Positions 6,367 to 14,499 are shown, numbered from the stretch's first letter. The stretch: DNA of 48,504 nt from Gammaproteobacteria bacterium (GCA_009837725.1 VXSY01000152.1:1-48504); one strand, 5' to 3'. Notes: a model not told the origin generated them from the sequence alone. Made by a program: numbers and translations.

Positions 6367-7272
6367 CTACTTCCGAGGCGCCTTGCGGTCCTTGTACTTG
6401 TACCAGTCGTTGTCGCGGAACAACCCGTCGCGCCAGCGCACGGCGTCCCTCATGCCGAGTTCGCGGTTCTTGTCCTGCCAGTCGTAGGAGAAGCCGGTGA
6501 ACTGGCCGGCGGCGTCGAGGTCGGTGCTGCTGTGTACCGACGAGTAGATGCCCATGTTCTCGTAGAAGCGGTTCATGTTCAGCTTCAGGATCGAGAGGTG
6601 GTCGGCGCTCATCACCGCGATGCGGTCGGCGAAGGCGATGGTGCGCTCTTCGAGCTCGTCCTTGGGCCAGGAGTAGTTGATCATGCCGATCTCCTCGGCC
6701 TCCTCGCCGGTGACGTTCTCGCCGGTGTAGTAGAGCTCCTTCGCCTTCCTCATGCCGATCACCAGCGGCCAGATGACCCCGGTGCGCGACGTGCCGAGGC
6801 CGCGCAGGCCCGGATGGCCGAGCTGTGCGTCTTCGGCAGCCACCACGAGGTCCGCCATCATGGCGAGCTCGCAGCCGCCGGCGATGGCATAGCCATGCAC
6901 CTGGGCGATGGTGATCTTCGCCATGTTCCAGAAGTACATGTGGATGTTGGTGATGGCCTGCATCCCGGTGCGGATGCCCATGAGCAGGCGGCGACCCTTG
7001 TCGTCCACCGCCTTGTGGCGCCGCACCACCGCGTCCGCGCCCTTGCCGGAGGCCGGCGTCAGGTCGTAACCGGCGCTGAAGGTGCGCCCGCCGCCGCGAA
7101 CGATGATGACGCGGCACGAATCGTCCGCTTCCAGGTCGTGCAGGGCGTCGTTGAGCTCGAACAGGAGCTCCTGCGACAGCGCGTTCATCTTCTCCGGACG
7201 GTTCAGGGTGATCCTGCCGACGCGGTCGTCGGTGCCGACGCGGTCGATCAGGACGTTCTCGAAATCGGACAT
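6367..7272 (-). CDS. Enoyl-CoA hydratase/isomerase family protein (crotonase fold)
   Basis: This 301-aa cytoplasmic protein belongs to the crotonase superfamily, whose members hydrate, isomerise or cleave acyl-CoA substrates. The oxyanion-hole segments are visible: GGGRTFSAGYDL at about residues 56-67 and HGYAIAGGCELAMMADLV near 125-142. The region after the second motif reads AQLGHPGLRGLG, where classical hydratases carry a catalytic Glu, so the exact reaction is uncertain. The C-terminal 60 residues are longer than usual and rich in Trp, Tyr and Asp. ATG at 7272 has AGGGAAG just upstream. It stands alone on the minus strand and is divergent from the DUF2961 gene across 97 bp. Its pathway cannot be inferred from its neighbours. 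Confidence 0.85.
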   Translation of the reverse strand: MSDFENVLIDRVGTDDRVGRITLNRPEKMNALSQELLFELNDALHDLEADDSCRVIIVRGGGRTFSAGYDLTPASGKGADAVVRRHKAVDDKGRRLLMGIRTGMQAITNIHMYFWNMAKITIAQVHGYAIAGGCELAMMADLVVAAEDAQLGHPGLRGLGTSRTGVIWPLVIGMRKAKELYYTGENVTGEEAEEIGMINYSWPKDELEERTIAFADRIAVMSADHLSILKLNMNRFYENMGIYSSVHSSTDLDAAGQFTGFSYDWQDKNRELGMRDAVRWRDGLFRDNDWYKYKDRKAPRK

Positions 7273-7369
7273 GGCTTCCCTCGCCCCTTGAAAAGCGCGA
7301 CACGTTACCACGGCACCCGGACGGCGCGCTTACACTTGCGCAGCAACACACCGCCACAAGACCCCAAGC

Positions 7370-8497
7370 ATGAACCTTGCAGAGCTCGCCACCATCCGCT
7401 CCGGCCGCACCGCCCGCGTCTCCTCCTGGGACACAACCGGCCGCAACAACGACGCCTGGAACATCGAGCCGGGCGAGCGCCGCGTGCTGGCCGACATTCG
7501 CGGCCCAGGCACCATCACCCACATCTGGATGACGCAGCCGAACCACTACCGGGAGTGCCTGCTCGAATTCACATGGGACAACGCCGACGCGCCCAGCATC
7601 CGCTGCCCCTTGGGCGACTTCTTCGGCTTAGGACACGGCATCGTCAACTCCTACCAGTCCCTGCTGTTCTCCGCCTCCACCCGCAACAACAACCGCTTCA
7701 ACCAAGGCTGCGCCCTCAATGCCTACTTGCCGATGCCCTTCCGAGAACGCGCCGTGGTCACCCTCGTGAACGAAAGCGGCGAACGCCATCGGCAGTACTT
7801 CTATGTCGATTACGAGCTCGGCGAAGTGGCACGCAACGCCGGCTTCCTGCACGCCGAGTTTCGCCGCGAGAACCCGTTCCCCGGCTGGGGCCACGAAATC
7901 CGCGTCAACACCCCGGAAGCCAACATCGCCAACCACGAACGGCTCGCGTGGGATAATAACTACGTCATCCTCGACGCCAAGGGGCGCGGCCACTACCTCG
8001 GTTGCAACCTCTCCGTCACCAACTTCCAAGGCACCTGGTGGGGCGAAGGCGACGACATGATCTGGGTGGACGGCTACAAGTGGCCGCCCGACCTGCACGG
8101 CACCGGCTCCGAGGACTACCTGAACCAGGCCTGGGGCATGCAGGACAACGCCTTCCTCCGCAACGGCTCGTCCATTCACGAGCGCAATACGGCCGGCTAC
8201 CAGACCAGCTACGTGCACCACATCGAGAACCCCGTGCGGTTCGAGCGCGAAATCCGCGTGACCATCGAACACGGCCACGGCAACCACCTCGCCAACGAGA
8301 TGTCGAGCGTGGCCTATTGGTACGCCGAGCAGCCGTCCCAGGTGCATCCCTGCCCGCCGGTCGATGCCCGCGCCGCAGTGCGCCGCGACAACGTCACCGG
8401 CACTTGGCAAACGGACCCCTCCCCCTCCCGCGAACTCCACATCACCGACGAGATGCGCGCCATGAAGGAAGGCTGGGCGCAACGGACCAAGCCATAG
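7370..8497 (+). CDS. DUF2961 family protein, probable GH172-type glycoside hydrolase
   Basis: This 375-aa protein has the DUF2961 (PF11175) pattern: an N-terminal beta domain with ADIRGPGTITHIWMT, a segment with PLGDFFGLGHG, and the conserved HGTGSEDYLNQAWG near residues 243-256. Members of GH172 act on alpha-D-fructofuranosides or D-arabinofuranosides, and an acidic residue of the GTGSEDY motif is likely catalytic. No signal peptide is visible, so the enzyme would be cytoplasmic unless the start is misplaced. It is a single gene, divergent from the crotonase gene. Family membership is clear; the substrate is inferred only from the family. Confidence 0.8.
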   Translation: MNLAELATIRSGRTARVSSWDTTGRNNDAWNIEPGERRVLADIRGPGTITHIWMTQPNHYRECLLEFTWDNADAPSIRCPLGDFFGLGHGIVNSYQSLLFSASTRNNNRFNQGCALNAYLPMPFRERAVVTLVNESGERHRQYFYVDYELGEVARNAGFLHAEFRRENPFPGWGHEIRVNTPEANIANHERLAWDNNYVILDAKGRGHYLGCNLSVTNFQGTWWGEGDDMIWVDGYKWPPDLHGTGSEDYLNQAWGMQDNAFLRNGSSIHERNTAGYQTSYVHHIENPVRFEREIRVTIEHGHGNHLANEMSSVAYWYAEQPSQVHPCPPVDARAAVRRDNVTGTWQTDPSPSRELHITDEMRAMKEGWAQRTKP

Positions 8498-8545
8498 CGA
8501 GCGCCGGTTGTTTCCGCGCCAGCAGGGGCGGAAAATCCACATTCC

Positions 8546-8630
8546 GCCCAGGTGCTGGAACTGGCAGACAGGCCGGATTTAGGTTCCGGTGTCGAAAGGC
8601 GTGAGGGTTCGAATCCCTCCCTGGGCACCA
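8546..8630 (+). tRNA. tRNA-Leu (UAG anticodon), intact copy
   Basis: The 85-nt gene has a fully paired acceptor stem, GCCCAGG with CCTGGGC, and an encoded CCA end. The anticodon stem is CCGGA/TCCGG with loop TTTAGGT, giving anticodon TAG. A long variable arm and the T arm GAGGGTTCGAATCCCTC follow. Bases 8552-8630 are identical to 11706-11784. Confidence 0.96.
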
Positions 8631-8646
8631 ACCTCGCGCGTTTGAA

Positions 8647-8669
8647 GACAACGGGAACAGGGCGTTGTC
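8647..8669. terminator. Possible terminator hairpin after tRNA-Leu
   Basis: GACAACG (8647-8653) and CGTTGTC (8663-8669) form a perfect seven-base-pair stem 16 bases after the tRNA and 14 bases before the stop of the convergent carotenoid oxygenase gene. No T-run follows, so its activity as a terminator is uncertain. Confidence 0.4.
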
Positions 8670-8683
8670 CCCCCCAACGACAT

Positions 8684-10189
8684 TCACGCCGCGGTGAACC
8701 TGCCGTGGAAGCCGAGCGGCAACGGGTATGGCAGCCAGGCCCGCGCCAAGGGGCCGTCGGCGATGTTGCCGGCATCGAAGATGCCGATGCCGCCCACCCC
8801 GCGCTCGTACGCCAGGAAGGTCCCCACGAGGTAGCCGTCGTCTTCGCTGCGCGCACGGGGAGACGGCACAAAGACATGCTCTTCGGCAACGATGCCGGCG
8901 CCGTAGTCGAAGCACTCGACGAAGCCGCGTTCGAGGTCGCGCTTGGCGACGGTGCGGAAGTACCAGCTCGCACCATCCGCAACGCCGAGCGTGTAAACGT
9001 AGCGATTGCGGCGACCGACCGTCGCCGGCGACACCGCCGGAAACTCGGCCGGCTCCGCCGTCTCGAAGACTTCGGTTCGGCCGCTACGGTGGAGCGCAAA
9101 TGAGGCGTAGCGCTCCGTCGTCAAGGCACCCAATGCGCCAGCCATGACGTCGCGCAGCCCTGCCGTCACCAAGCCGGGGTCCTCGGCGACGCAATGGTCG
9201 TAGCGGATCGTACCGTCCCGTTCTTCCCAGCCGTTGCCGTGATGGAATCCGAACGCGGCAGGCAGCTGATACCACCGGCGCTGGTCGAAGTCGTCCTTGG
9301 CCACGACCAGAACGCGGGTGCCGATGTCCGGCTGCCAGGCGTGGTTGCCGAGGAACGTCCCGGCGCGCTCCGGATCGTGAACGAACGGTGGCACGACGAT
9401 CACGAGATGCCGTTCGGTGACGACGAAGTCGTGCACCATCCCCATGGGCTCGAGCGGCACCAACGCCACTTTCACGAGCCTGCCGTCGGCGGCAATGCGA
9501 TAGAGGACGAGGGCGGGGCTTGACCCGGTGGCGCAGCCGAACGCCCACAGCGTGCCATCGGCTTCCACCTTGGGGTGCGCCGTGAACGGAACACCCGCGA
9601 GACCGTCGCCCCACACCTGGAATCCCTGCCATGCCAGCCGGTCGCGGTCGATGACGCTGGCGGAGCCGGCCTCCCACAGCGCCATCAGCTTGCCGTGGTG
9701 GTCAAGCACGGAGATGTTGGCGGGATTCACGTCGTCCGGTCGGCGCACAGGGGCCCCGTCGGCGATGTGGGTGTCAAAGGCATCGTAGAGACGGCGTCCC
9801 GCGGCGTCCTCGTGGGCCAGCTTGGGCGTCTGCAGCACACGCCCTCGATGGCTCACGTGCTGGCCATCGAAGCGGAACTCCTGAAGCATGGCGTCGCCGT
9901 CGAACCAATGCCGGTAGCGCAAGCCGTGGCGGTCGTGGATGGCGGGGCCGTTGCGGTACAACACGCCGCGCAAGTCCGGCGGGAGCGTGCCTTCCACGAC
10001 AAGCGAAGGACAGTCCAGCCGGTCGGCCGCCGGCGTCTTCCAGCCGAGCAACCGCGCATCCTGCTGCAATGCAGAATGGAACGCGTTGCCGCTGGACCCA
10101 TTGGCGAATGCGGCAACGAGCGGGGCGAGGCCGGCACACCCGCCAAGGGCCGCCGCCCCTGCAATCAAGCATCGTCTATTGAACATCAT
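8684..10189 (-). CDS. Carotenoid oxygenase (RPE65/CCD family), exported
   Basis: Enzymes of this family use a non-haem iron held by four histidines to cleave carotenoids, stilbenes or related alkenes. Candidate iron ligands are His205 in FTAHPK, His253 in MVHDF, His316/317 in FHHGNGWE, and His495 in PLGFHGRF near the C-terminus. The length of 501 aa is normal for the family. The N-terminus, MMFNRRCLIAGAAALGGC, combines an RR pair with a hydrophobic stretch and a possible lipobox, suggesting Tat and/or lipoprotein export. Two adjacent ATG codons (10189, 10186) are possible; GAGGAG inside the end of the upstream gene suits the second better. It lies eight bases downstream of the DUF2141 gene in one operon, divergent from a LytTR regulator. 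The substrate is unknown. Confidence 0.9.
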   Translation of the reverse strand: MMFNRRCLIAGAAALGGCAGLAPLVAAFANGSSGNAFHSALQQDARLLGWKTPAADRLDCPSLVVEGTLPPDLRGVLYRNGPAIHDRHGLRYRHWFDGDAMLQEFRFDGQHVSHRGRVLQTPKLAHEDAAGRRLYDAFDTHIADGAPVRRPDDVNPANISVLDHHGKLMALWEAGSASVIDRDRLAWQGFQVWGDGLAGVPFTAHPKVEADGTLWAFGCATGSSPALVLYRIAADGRLVKVALVPLEPMGMVHDFVVTERHLVIVVPPFVHDPERAGTFLGNHAWQPDIGTRVLVVAKDDFDQRRWYQLPAAFGFHHGNGWEERDGTIRYDHCVAEDPGLVTAGLRDVMAGALGALTTERYASFALHRSGRTEVFETAEPAEFPAVSPATVGRRNRYVYTLGVADGASWYFRTVAKRDLERGFVECFDYGAGIVAEEHVFVPSPRARSEDDGYLVGTFLAYERGVGGIGIFDAGNIADGPLARAWLPYPLPLGFHGRFTAA

Positions 10190-10197
10190 GCCGCTCC

Positions 10198-10644
10198 TCA
10201 GTACGAAAGCGAAATGTCAGCAGTGCCGCCGTCTTCACCGACTTCCACGGCGGCAGCCCCAAAACTCGGCGGCCCCATGCGGCCGAAAGCGTCGTTGGCG
10301 AAGCCGTAGCCCTCGGTGGGGATGCCGAGCATGTTGGCGTCCAACTCGCCGTTGCCGTTCTCGTCGTGATACGCCGTCACGGCGTATCGGCCGGGCGGCA
10401 GCTCCGCGAACACGAAGCGGCGGCTGCCCGCGCTGGCTATGCGCCAAGCACCCGCGATGGCATCGCCTGCATCCGGAAAGGTCTTGCTCGCCGACTCCGG
10501 GAACACGGCGACGTAGATGCGCCCTTCGTCCGAGCGCACGGCGCCAAGTTCAACCGTCAGAGTCGTGAGAGTCGCGGCCCAAGCTGGCATGACGGCGGCC
10601 AGCGCGAGGCCGACCGCGAGGCAGAATCGGGATCTTCGGTCCAT
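10198..10644 (-). CDS. DUF2141 secreted protein
   Basis: This 148-aa precursor has a signal peptide (RR, hydrophobic stretch, AWAA cleavage region) and a DUF2141 beta-sandwich domain. The domain shows its hallmark sequence PPGRYAVTAYHDENGNGELD, then GIPTEGYGF and GPPSF. The HDENGNGELD segment looks like a metal-binding loop. ATG at 10644 has AAGGAG seven bases upstream and gives a proper signal peptide; the longer open frame does not. It is the first gene of an operon with the carotenoid oxygenase. DUF2141 proteins often neighbour carotenoid or lipid genes, but their biochemical role is not established. Confidence 0.9.
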   Translation of the reverse strand: MDRRSRFCLAVGLALAAVMPAWAATLTTLTVELGAVRSDEGRIYVAVFPESASKTFPDAGDAIAGAWRIASAGSRRFVFAELPPGRYAVTAYHDENGNGELDANMLGIPTEGYGFANDAFGRMGPPSFGAAAVEVGEDGGTADISLSY

Positions 10645-10677
10645 GAAGTGCTCCTTTTCGTCGATCGAGCATTCGCA

Positions 10678-10690
10678 ACGCACCATGCGT
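10678..10690. promoter_or_regulatory. Palindrome in the divergent DUF2141/LytTR promoter region
   Basis: ACGCA-CCA-TGCGT is a perfect inverted repeat in the 54-bp gap between the DUF2141 start (10644) and the LytTR regulator start (about 10699). Its position makes it a candidate operator, possibly for the divergent LytTR protein. LytTR sites are usually direct repeats, so this link is only a suggestion. Confidence 0.35.
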
Positions 10691-10698
10691 GCAATGGC

Positions 10699-11550
10699 AT
10701 GATGTGGAGCGGACAGGGCAGGCGCGAGCGCGAGTTCGTGAATCACTTCGGTTTTTCGCGGTTGGTCGGCGAAACGTCATTGGCGATTCGCCAATGGTTT
10801 GTCCCCGGACGGCTATCGCGGCACTTGCTCGCCCTCGCCGTCACCACGTTGCTGTTCGTTTGGCTGGCACCGTTCGGCACGGGGCAGCGATTCGATCTCT
10901 TGGCGAGAACCTTCTACGCGGCCACGGCGATCACGTTCAACTGGCTTCTGGGCGTGGCACTAGTACAGACAGCCGGGTCGATGGCGGCAAGTGCCGGCAA
11001 GCCGGTCTGGCTTGGCATCGTCGCCGGCGCACTGGCTGCCTCGGTGCCGGGTGCAGGTGTGGTCTTCCTGCTCGAGGCGTGGCTGGACGAAGCTCCGGCA
11101 CTGGCAGCCGACCTTCTCTACATCTATGCCAGCGTTGCACTGGTGCATGTCACGTTGGGGCTCGTCATGCGGCGGCTGCTGAGTACTGTGCCCACCAGCC
11201 CCCCAGACACTTCAAGTCGCGCCAATCAGGCTTCAAGCGCGCCGCCGTTCATGGCCCGCCTGCCGTCGCGCCTGGGACACGACCTGCTCCACCTAAAGAT
11301 GCAGGACCATTATGTGGAGGTCCACACGACGGAGGGCTCGGCACTCGTGCTGTTGCGCTTCCGAGACGCACTCCGAGAAGTGTCGGCGTTGCCCGGGATG
11401 CAAGTCCATCGCTCCCACTGGGTGGCCAAGCACGCAGTAGCCAAGGTGCGGCGGCGCGAAGGACGTATCCTTCTCGCGCTCACCAACGGCAACGAGGTGC
11501 CGGTGAGCCGCTCGTTCGCACCCACGCTGAAGCAGCACGGATGGGTCTGA
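10699..11550 (+). CDS. Membrane-bound LytTR-family transcriptional regulator
   Basis: This protein of about 283 aa has four predicted membrane helices in its N-terminal 160 residues. After a Ser/Pro-rich linker it has a C-terminal LytTR DNA-binding domain of about 95 residues. The domain is recognised by LKMQDHYVEVHTTEGSALVL, the VHRSHWV segment and the closing VPVSRSFAPTLK. No response-regulator receiver domain is present, so the membrane part may act as the sensor. The start is uncertain: ATG at 10699 or 10702, or GTG at 10738, none with a strong ribosome binding site. It is divergent from the DUF2141/carotenoid oxygenase operon, which is its most likely target. Confidence 0.85.
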   Translation: MMWSGQGRREREFVNHFGFSRLVGETSLAIRQWFVPGRLSRHLLALAVTTLLFVWLAPFGTGQRFDLLARTFYAATAITFNWLLGVALVQTAGSMAASAGKPVWLGIVAGALAASVPGAGVVFLLEAWLDEAPALAADLLYIYASVALVHVTLGLVMRRLLSTVPTSPPDTSSRANQASSAPPFMARLPSRLGHDLLHLKMQDHYVEVHTTEGSALVLLRFRDALREVSALPGMQVHRSHWVAKHAVAKVRRREGRILLALTNGNEVPVSRSFAPTLKQHGWV

Positions 11551-11699
11551 CGGCAGAGGTGCTGGACCAGCATCGTGCTGACGGGGCCTGTAGCGCAACC
11601 CAAACCACGCTCGATGGGGATTGCGTGCTCTGCCATCCTCAACGATTCAGCGGTCAAGGCCTCGTTTCGGTACAAGCAGGGGCAGACAATCCCTTCAGG

Positions 11700-11784
11700 C
11701 CCCAAGTGCTGGAACTGGCAGACAGGCCGGATTTAGGTTCCGGTGTCGAAAGGCGTGAGGGTTCGAATCCCTCCCTGGGCACCA
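11700..11784 (+). tRNA. tRNA-Leu (UAG), second copy with damaged acceptor stem
   Basis: From 11706 to the CCA end this copy is identical to the tRNA at 8546-8630. The 5' acceptor strand is CCCCAAG instead of GCCCAGG. Against the unchanged 3' strand CCTGGGC this leaves C1:C72 and A6:C67 mismatches. Upstream DNA of the two copies is still partly alignable without gaps (shared GTTTC and AGCAGGGGC), so the whole locus seems to have been duplicated. A scanner would probably call it tRNA-Leu; whether it is processed and charged is doubtful. The 149 bases before it, after the LytTR gene, show nothing else recognisable. Confidence 0.75.
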
Positions 11785-11941
11785 TCTGCCGAACCCACTG
11801 GTGGACGTGCCACCTAGGGAGCGCGTTCCCCATGTCGCCGAAGCAGAGCCGTGCCAAGCAACCTAAGTGGCGGCGAGGGGCGATATGGGGTTTACTGAAC
11901 CGGTCGGCCAAACGGGGGCCGGCGAAGGAGGGGTTCAAGAC

Positions 11942-12781
11942 ATGCGGTTCAATCGACTCCTGACGGTAGCTCCCGCCGCCGCGTGGCTGCTGGCCGCAAT
12001 GGCATGCCAATCGCCCCCACCTGCGCCAAGCGATGCCAGCGATGCGGTACCCCTGACGCCAGACGGGGTCGTGGACGTTGGTGGCATCTGGCAGGCGCTC
12101 GGCACCGCGCACTGGAATCTCGAGGCCCATGCAGCGAGCCACGGGCCCGTCCCGGCGCTCGGCGCGCTCGGTGCGATTCCCGCCGGCATGGGTGTGGTGG
12201 TCGGCGGCACCATTCCTTACCAGCCTTGGGCCGCCGAGCAGCGCGACGCCAACGCCGCTGATTGGGTGGCGCGAGATCCCGCCGTGAAGTGCTTCATGCC
12301 GGGCATCCCGCGCGCCGCCTACATGCCCTTTCCGTTCCAGATTGTGCAGGGCAAGGACAGCATCTTCGTCGCCTACGAGTTCACCAGTTCCACCCGCATC
12401 ATCCATCTCGACCGGCCCGGCACCGAAGCGCCGCTGCCGTCGTGGATGGGCTATTCCCTCGGCCATTACGAGGGCGCGAGCCTGGTGGTGGACGTGACGG
12501 CGCAGGTGCCCGACACCTGGTTCGACAGCGCCGGCAACTTCCACAGCGACGAGTTGCGCGTCACCGAACGCTACACGCGCGTGGGACCGAACCTCTTGCA
12601 CTACGAAGCGACCATCGACGATCCCAAGGTCTTCACCGAGCCGTGGAGCATCGCCATGCCGCTCTATCGTCGCCAAGAGGAAGGCGCGCGCCTGCTGGAA
12701 TTCAAGTGCGTCGAATTCGCCGAAGAGGCGGTGTACGGCCACCTCTATGCCACCGACGAAGACGAAGCCGGCGACGGTTGA
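11942..12781 (+). CDS. Conserved secreted protein or lipoprotein, paralogue of the next gene
   Basis: This 279-aa precursor begins MRFNRLLTVAPAAAWLLAAM followed by AC, a signal peptide ending in a possible lipobox. ATG at 11942 was chosen because AAGGAGGGG lies eight bases upstream. The mature part has GGIWQALGTAHWNLEAH near residue 45, a KCFMPGIPR segment and a C-terminal beta-rich domain with LGHYEGASLVVDVT. That domain aligns with the protein encoded immediately downstream, so the two are tandem paralogues. Such proteins are common in acidobacterial and marine genomes, but I know of no assigned function. The two genes are 40 bases apart and probably form one operon. Confidence 0.75.
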   Translation: MRFNRLLTVAPAAAWLLAAMACQSPPPAPSDASDAVPLTPDGVVDVGGIWQALGTAHWNLEAHAASHGPVPALGALGAIPAGMGVVVGGTIPYQPWAAEQRDANAADWVARDPAVKCFMPGIPRAAYMPFPFQIVQGKDSIFVAYEFTSSTRIIHLDRPGTEAPLPSWMGYSLGHYEGASLVVDVTAQVPDTWFDSAGNFHSDELRVTERYTRVGPNLLHYEATIDDPKVFTEPWSIAMPLYRRQEEGARLLEFKCVEFAEEAVYGHLYATDEDEAGDG

Positions 12782-12821
12782 CCCTCGGAGCCCCACAGCA
12801 ACGCTTGAGAGGAGACATGCA

Positions 12822-13907
12822 ATGCGATTGAACACGCATTTTGGAGCCGCCCTCGCGGCGGCAATCACGGCCGGCGTCGCGCTCGTGCCGGCAAATGCCG
12901 ACGAAGCCGCCGAACCCATGCGAACCTCCTGGGGAGTTCCGGACCTGCAAGGCAACTGGGATTTCCGCACCATCACCCCCTTCCAGCGCCCGGAGGAACT
13001 GGCAGACCGCGAGTTCCTCACCGCCGAGGAAGTGGCCGAGTGGGAGGCACGCGCCGCCGACAGCAAGGCCGAGCGCGACATCACGCCAAGCCCAGAGGCG
13101 GATGCCAGCCAAGGCGACCTCGATGTCGGCTACAACTCCTTCTTCATCGACACCGGCACCCAGACCAGCCCGCACATGCGCACTTCGCTGGTGGTCGATC
13201 CGCCGAACGGTCGCGCGCCGGCAAACACCCGTGACGCCCTCTGGCGCATGGCGGAGAATCGGGAGACGTGGAGCCGCTCGCCGCGCACGCCCGCCGACAG
13301 GCCGCCGGCAACCCGTTGCCTGATCGGCTTCAACGCCGGCCCGCCCATGGTGTCGAGCGCCTACAACAACATGATGAAGCTGGTGCAGGGGCCGGGCTAC
13401 GTCGCCATCCTGAACGAGATGGTGAACGATCACCGCATCATTCCAACCGGCGGTGGCGAGGCGGCGCCGGAGCACATACGCTTCTGGCAAGGCGATTCCG
13501 TCGGCCGCTGGGAAGGCGACAAGCTGGTGGTGGAAACCACCAACTTCCGCCCCGAAACCAACTTCCGCGGCTCCGGCAAGAACCTGCATCTGACCGAGAA
13601 GTTCAGCCGCGTCGATGCCGACACCCTGCGCTACGAATACACGGTGAACGACCCGGAGTCGTTCGAGGCGCCGTTCAGCGTCATCCATGACATGCGTCGC
13701 ACAGACGACGACGTGTACGAATACGCCTGCCACGAAGGCAACGTCGCCATGCACCTGATGCTGTCCGGCGCCCGGGAACAGGAACGCGAGAATCCAGACG
13801 CCGTGGACGACACTTGGTTGCCGACCTGGTTCAAGGGCCTGCCGAAGAAGGAAGACCTGCTCGCCGCAGCGGAGGCGGAGGAAGGTTCGGCCGACGAAGG
13901 CGAATAG
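12822..13907 (+). CDS. Conserved secreted protein, paralogue of the preceding gene
   Basis: This 361-aa precursor has a clear signal peptide (MRLNTHFGAALAAAITAGVA, then VPANA). The mature protein opens with WGVPDLQGNWDFRTITPFQR and continues with LIGFNAGPPMVSSAYNNMMK, IRFWQGDSVGRWEGDKLVVE and a C-terminal YEYACHEGN. The GDSVGRWEGD block and the following 60 residues match the preceding protein. GAGAGGAG lies about eight bases before the ATG at 12822. The protein is probably periplasmic. No catalytic motif is recognised and the function is unknown. Confidence 0.78.
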   Translation: MRLNTHFGAALAAAITAGVALVPANADEAAEPMRTSWGVPDLQGNWDFRTITPFQRPEELADREFLTAEEVAEWEARAADSKAERDITPSPEADASQGDLDVGYNSFFIDTGTQTSPHMRTSLVVDPPNGRAPANTRDALWRMAENRETWSRSPRTPADRPPATRCLIGFNAGPPMVSSAYNNMMKLVQGPGYVAILNEMVNDHRIIPTGGGEAAPEHIRFWQGDSVGRWEGDKLVVETTNFRPETNFRGSGKNLHLTEKFSRVDADTLRYEYTVNDPESFEAPFSVIHDMRRTDDDVYEYACHEGNVAMHLMLSGAREQERENPDAVDDTWLPTWFKGLPKKEDLLAAAEAEEGSADEGE

Positions 13908-13929
13908 GAGTCGCGTCTATCGGCGCGCT

Positions 13930-13952
13930 GGGGAGGGCAGAATGCCCTCCCC
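13930..13952. repeat. Family B palindromic repeat
   Basis: GGGGAGGGCA-GAA-TGCCCTCCCC is a perfect ten-base-pair palindrome 22 bases after the stop of the preceding gene. It may serve as its terminator. It matches the family B pattern with G/C-rich flanks. Confidence 0.65.
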
Positions 13953-14031
13953 GCAAAGGAACGCATCCTCTTCCTCGGGGGAGGGCTGATAGACTGCGCC
14001 GCTTTCCGGCAAGGCACGCGAGAACCAAGGC

Positions 14032-14499
14032 ATGGCGATTGAGGAAGGCAAGGCGGCACCGCTCTTCACCCTGAACGACGCAGACGGCAACAAGGTCGCG
14101 CTCAAGGACCTCAAGGGCAAGCACGTCGTGGTGTACTTCTACCCGAAGGACGACACCCCCGGCTGCACCAAGGAAGCCTGCGGCTTCCGCGACAACTGGG
14201 GCGACATCGAGAGAATCGGTGCCGTCGTGCTAGGCGTGTCGCCAGACTCCGAAGAGTCGCACCAGAAGTTCCGCGACAAATACGACCTCCCCTTCACCCT
14301 CCTGTGCGACCCCGATCGCAAGGTGATGACCAAGTACGGCGCCTACGGCGAGAAGATGATGTACGGCAAGAAGGTGATGGGCGTGATCCGCTCCACCGTG
14401 CTGATCGGCCCGAACGGCAAGGTGGTCAAGCACTGGCGCCGAGTCTCCCGCGCCGCCGACCACCCGACCAAGGTGCTAGAGGTCCTCTCCGCCGCCTAG
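14032..14499 (+). CDS. bcp: Thioredoxin-dependent peroxiredoxin, Bcp/PrxQ type
   Basis: This enzyme reduces hydrogen peroxide and organic peroxides, using thioredoxin as reductant. The 155-aa product has the PrxQ signature TPGCTKEACGFRD, with the peroxidatic Cys45 and the resolving Cys50 five residues on. YFYPKDDTPGC and GVSPDSEESHQKF are further family blocks. It is full length and cytoplasmic, with no signal peptide. The ribosome binding site is weak (AAGG close to the ATG). It stands alone, preceded by a family B repeat and followed by a repeat-rich gap. Confidence 0.95.
   Translation: MAIEEGKAAPLFTLNDADGNKVALKDLKGKHVVVYFYPKDDTPGCTKEACGFRDNWGDIERIGAVVLGVSPDSEESHQKFRDKYDLPFTLLCDPDRKVMTKYGAYGEKMMYGKKVMGVIRSTVLIGPNGKVVKHWRRVSRAADHPTKVLEVLSAA

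Noticed and set aside
14032-14499. Selenocysteine in the Bcp peroxiredoxin
   Set aside because: Bcp-type selenoproteins exist, but here both redox positions are Cys codons (residues 45 and 50) and the frame is uninterrupted.
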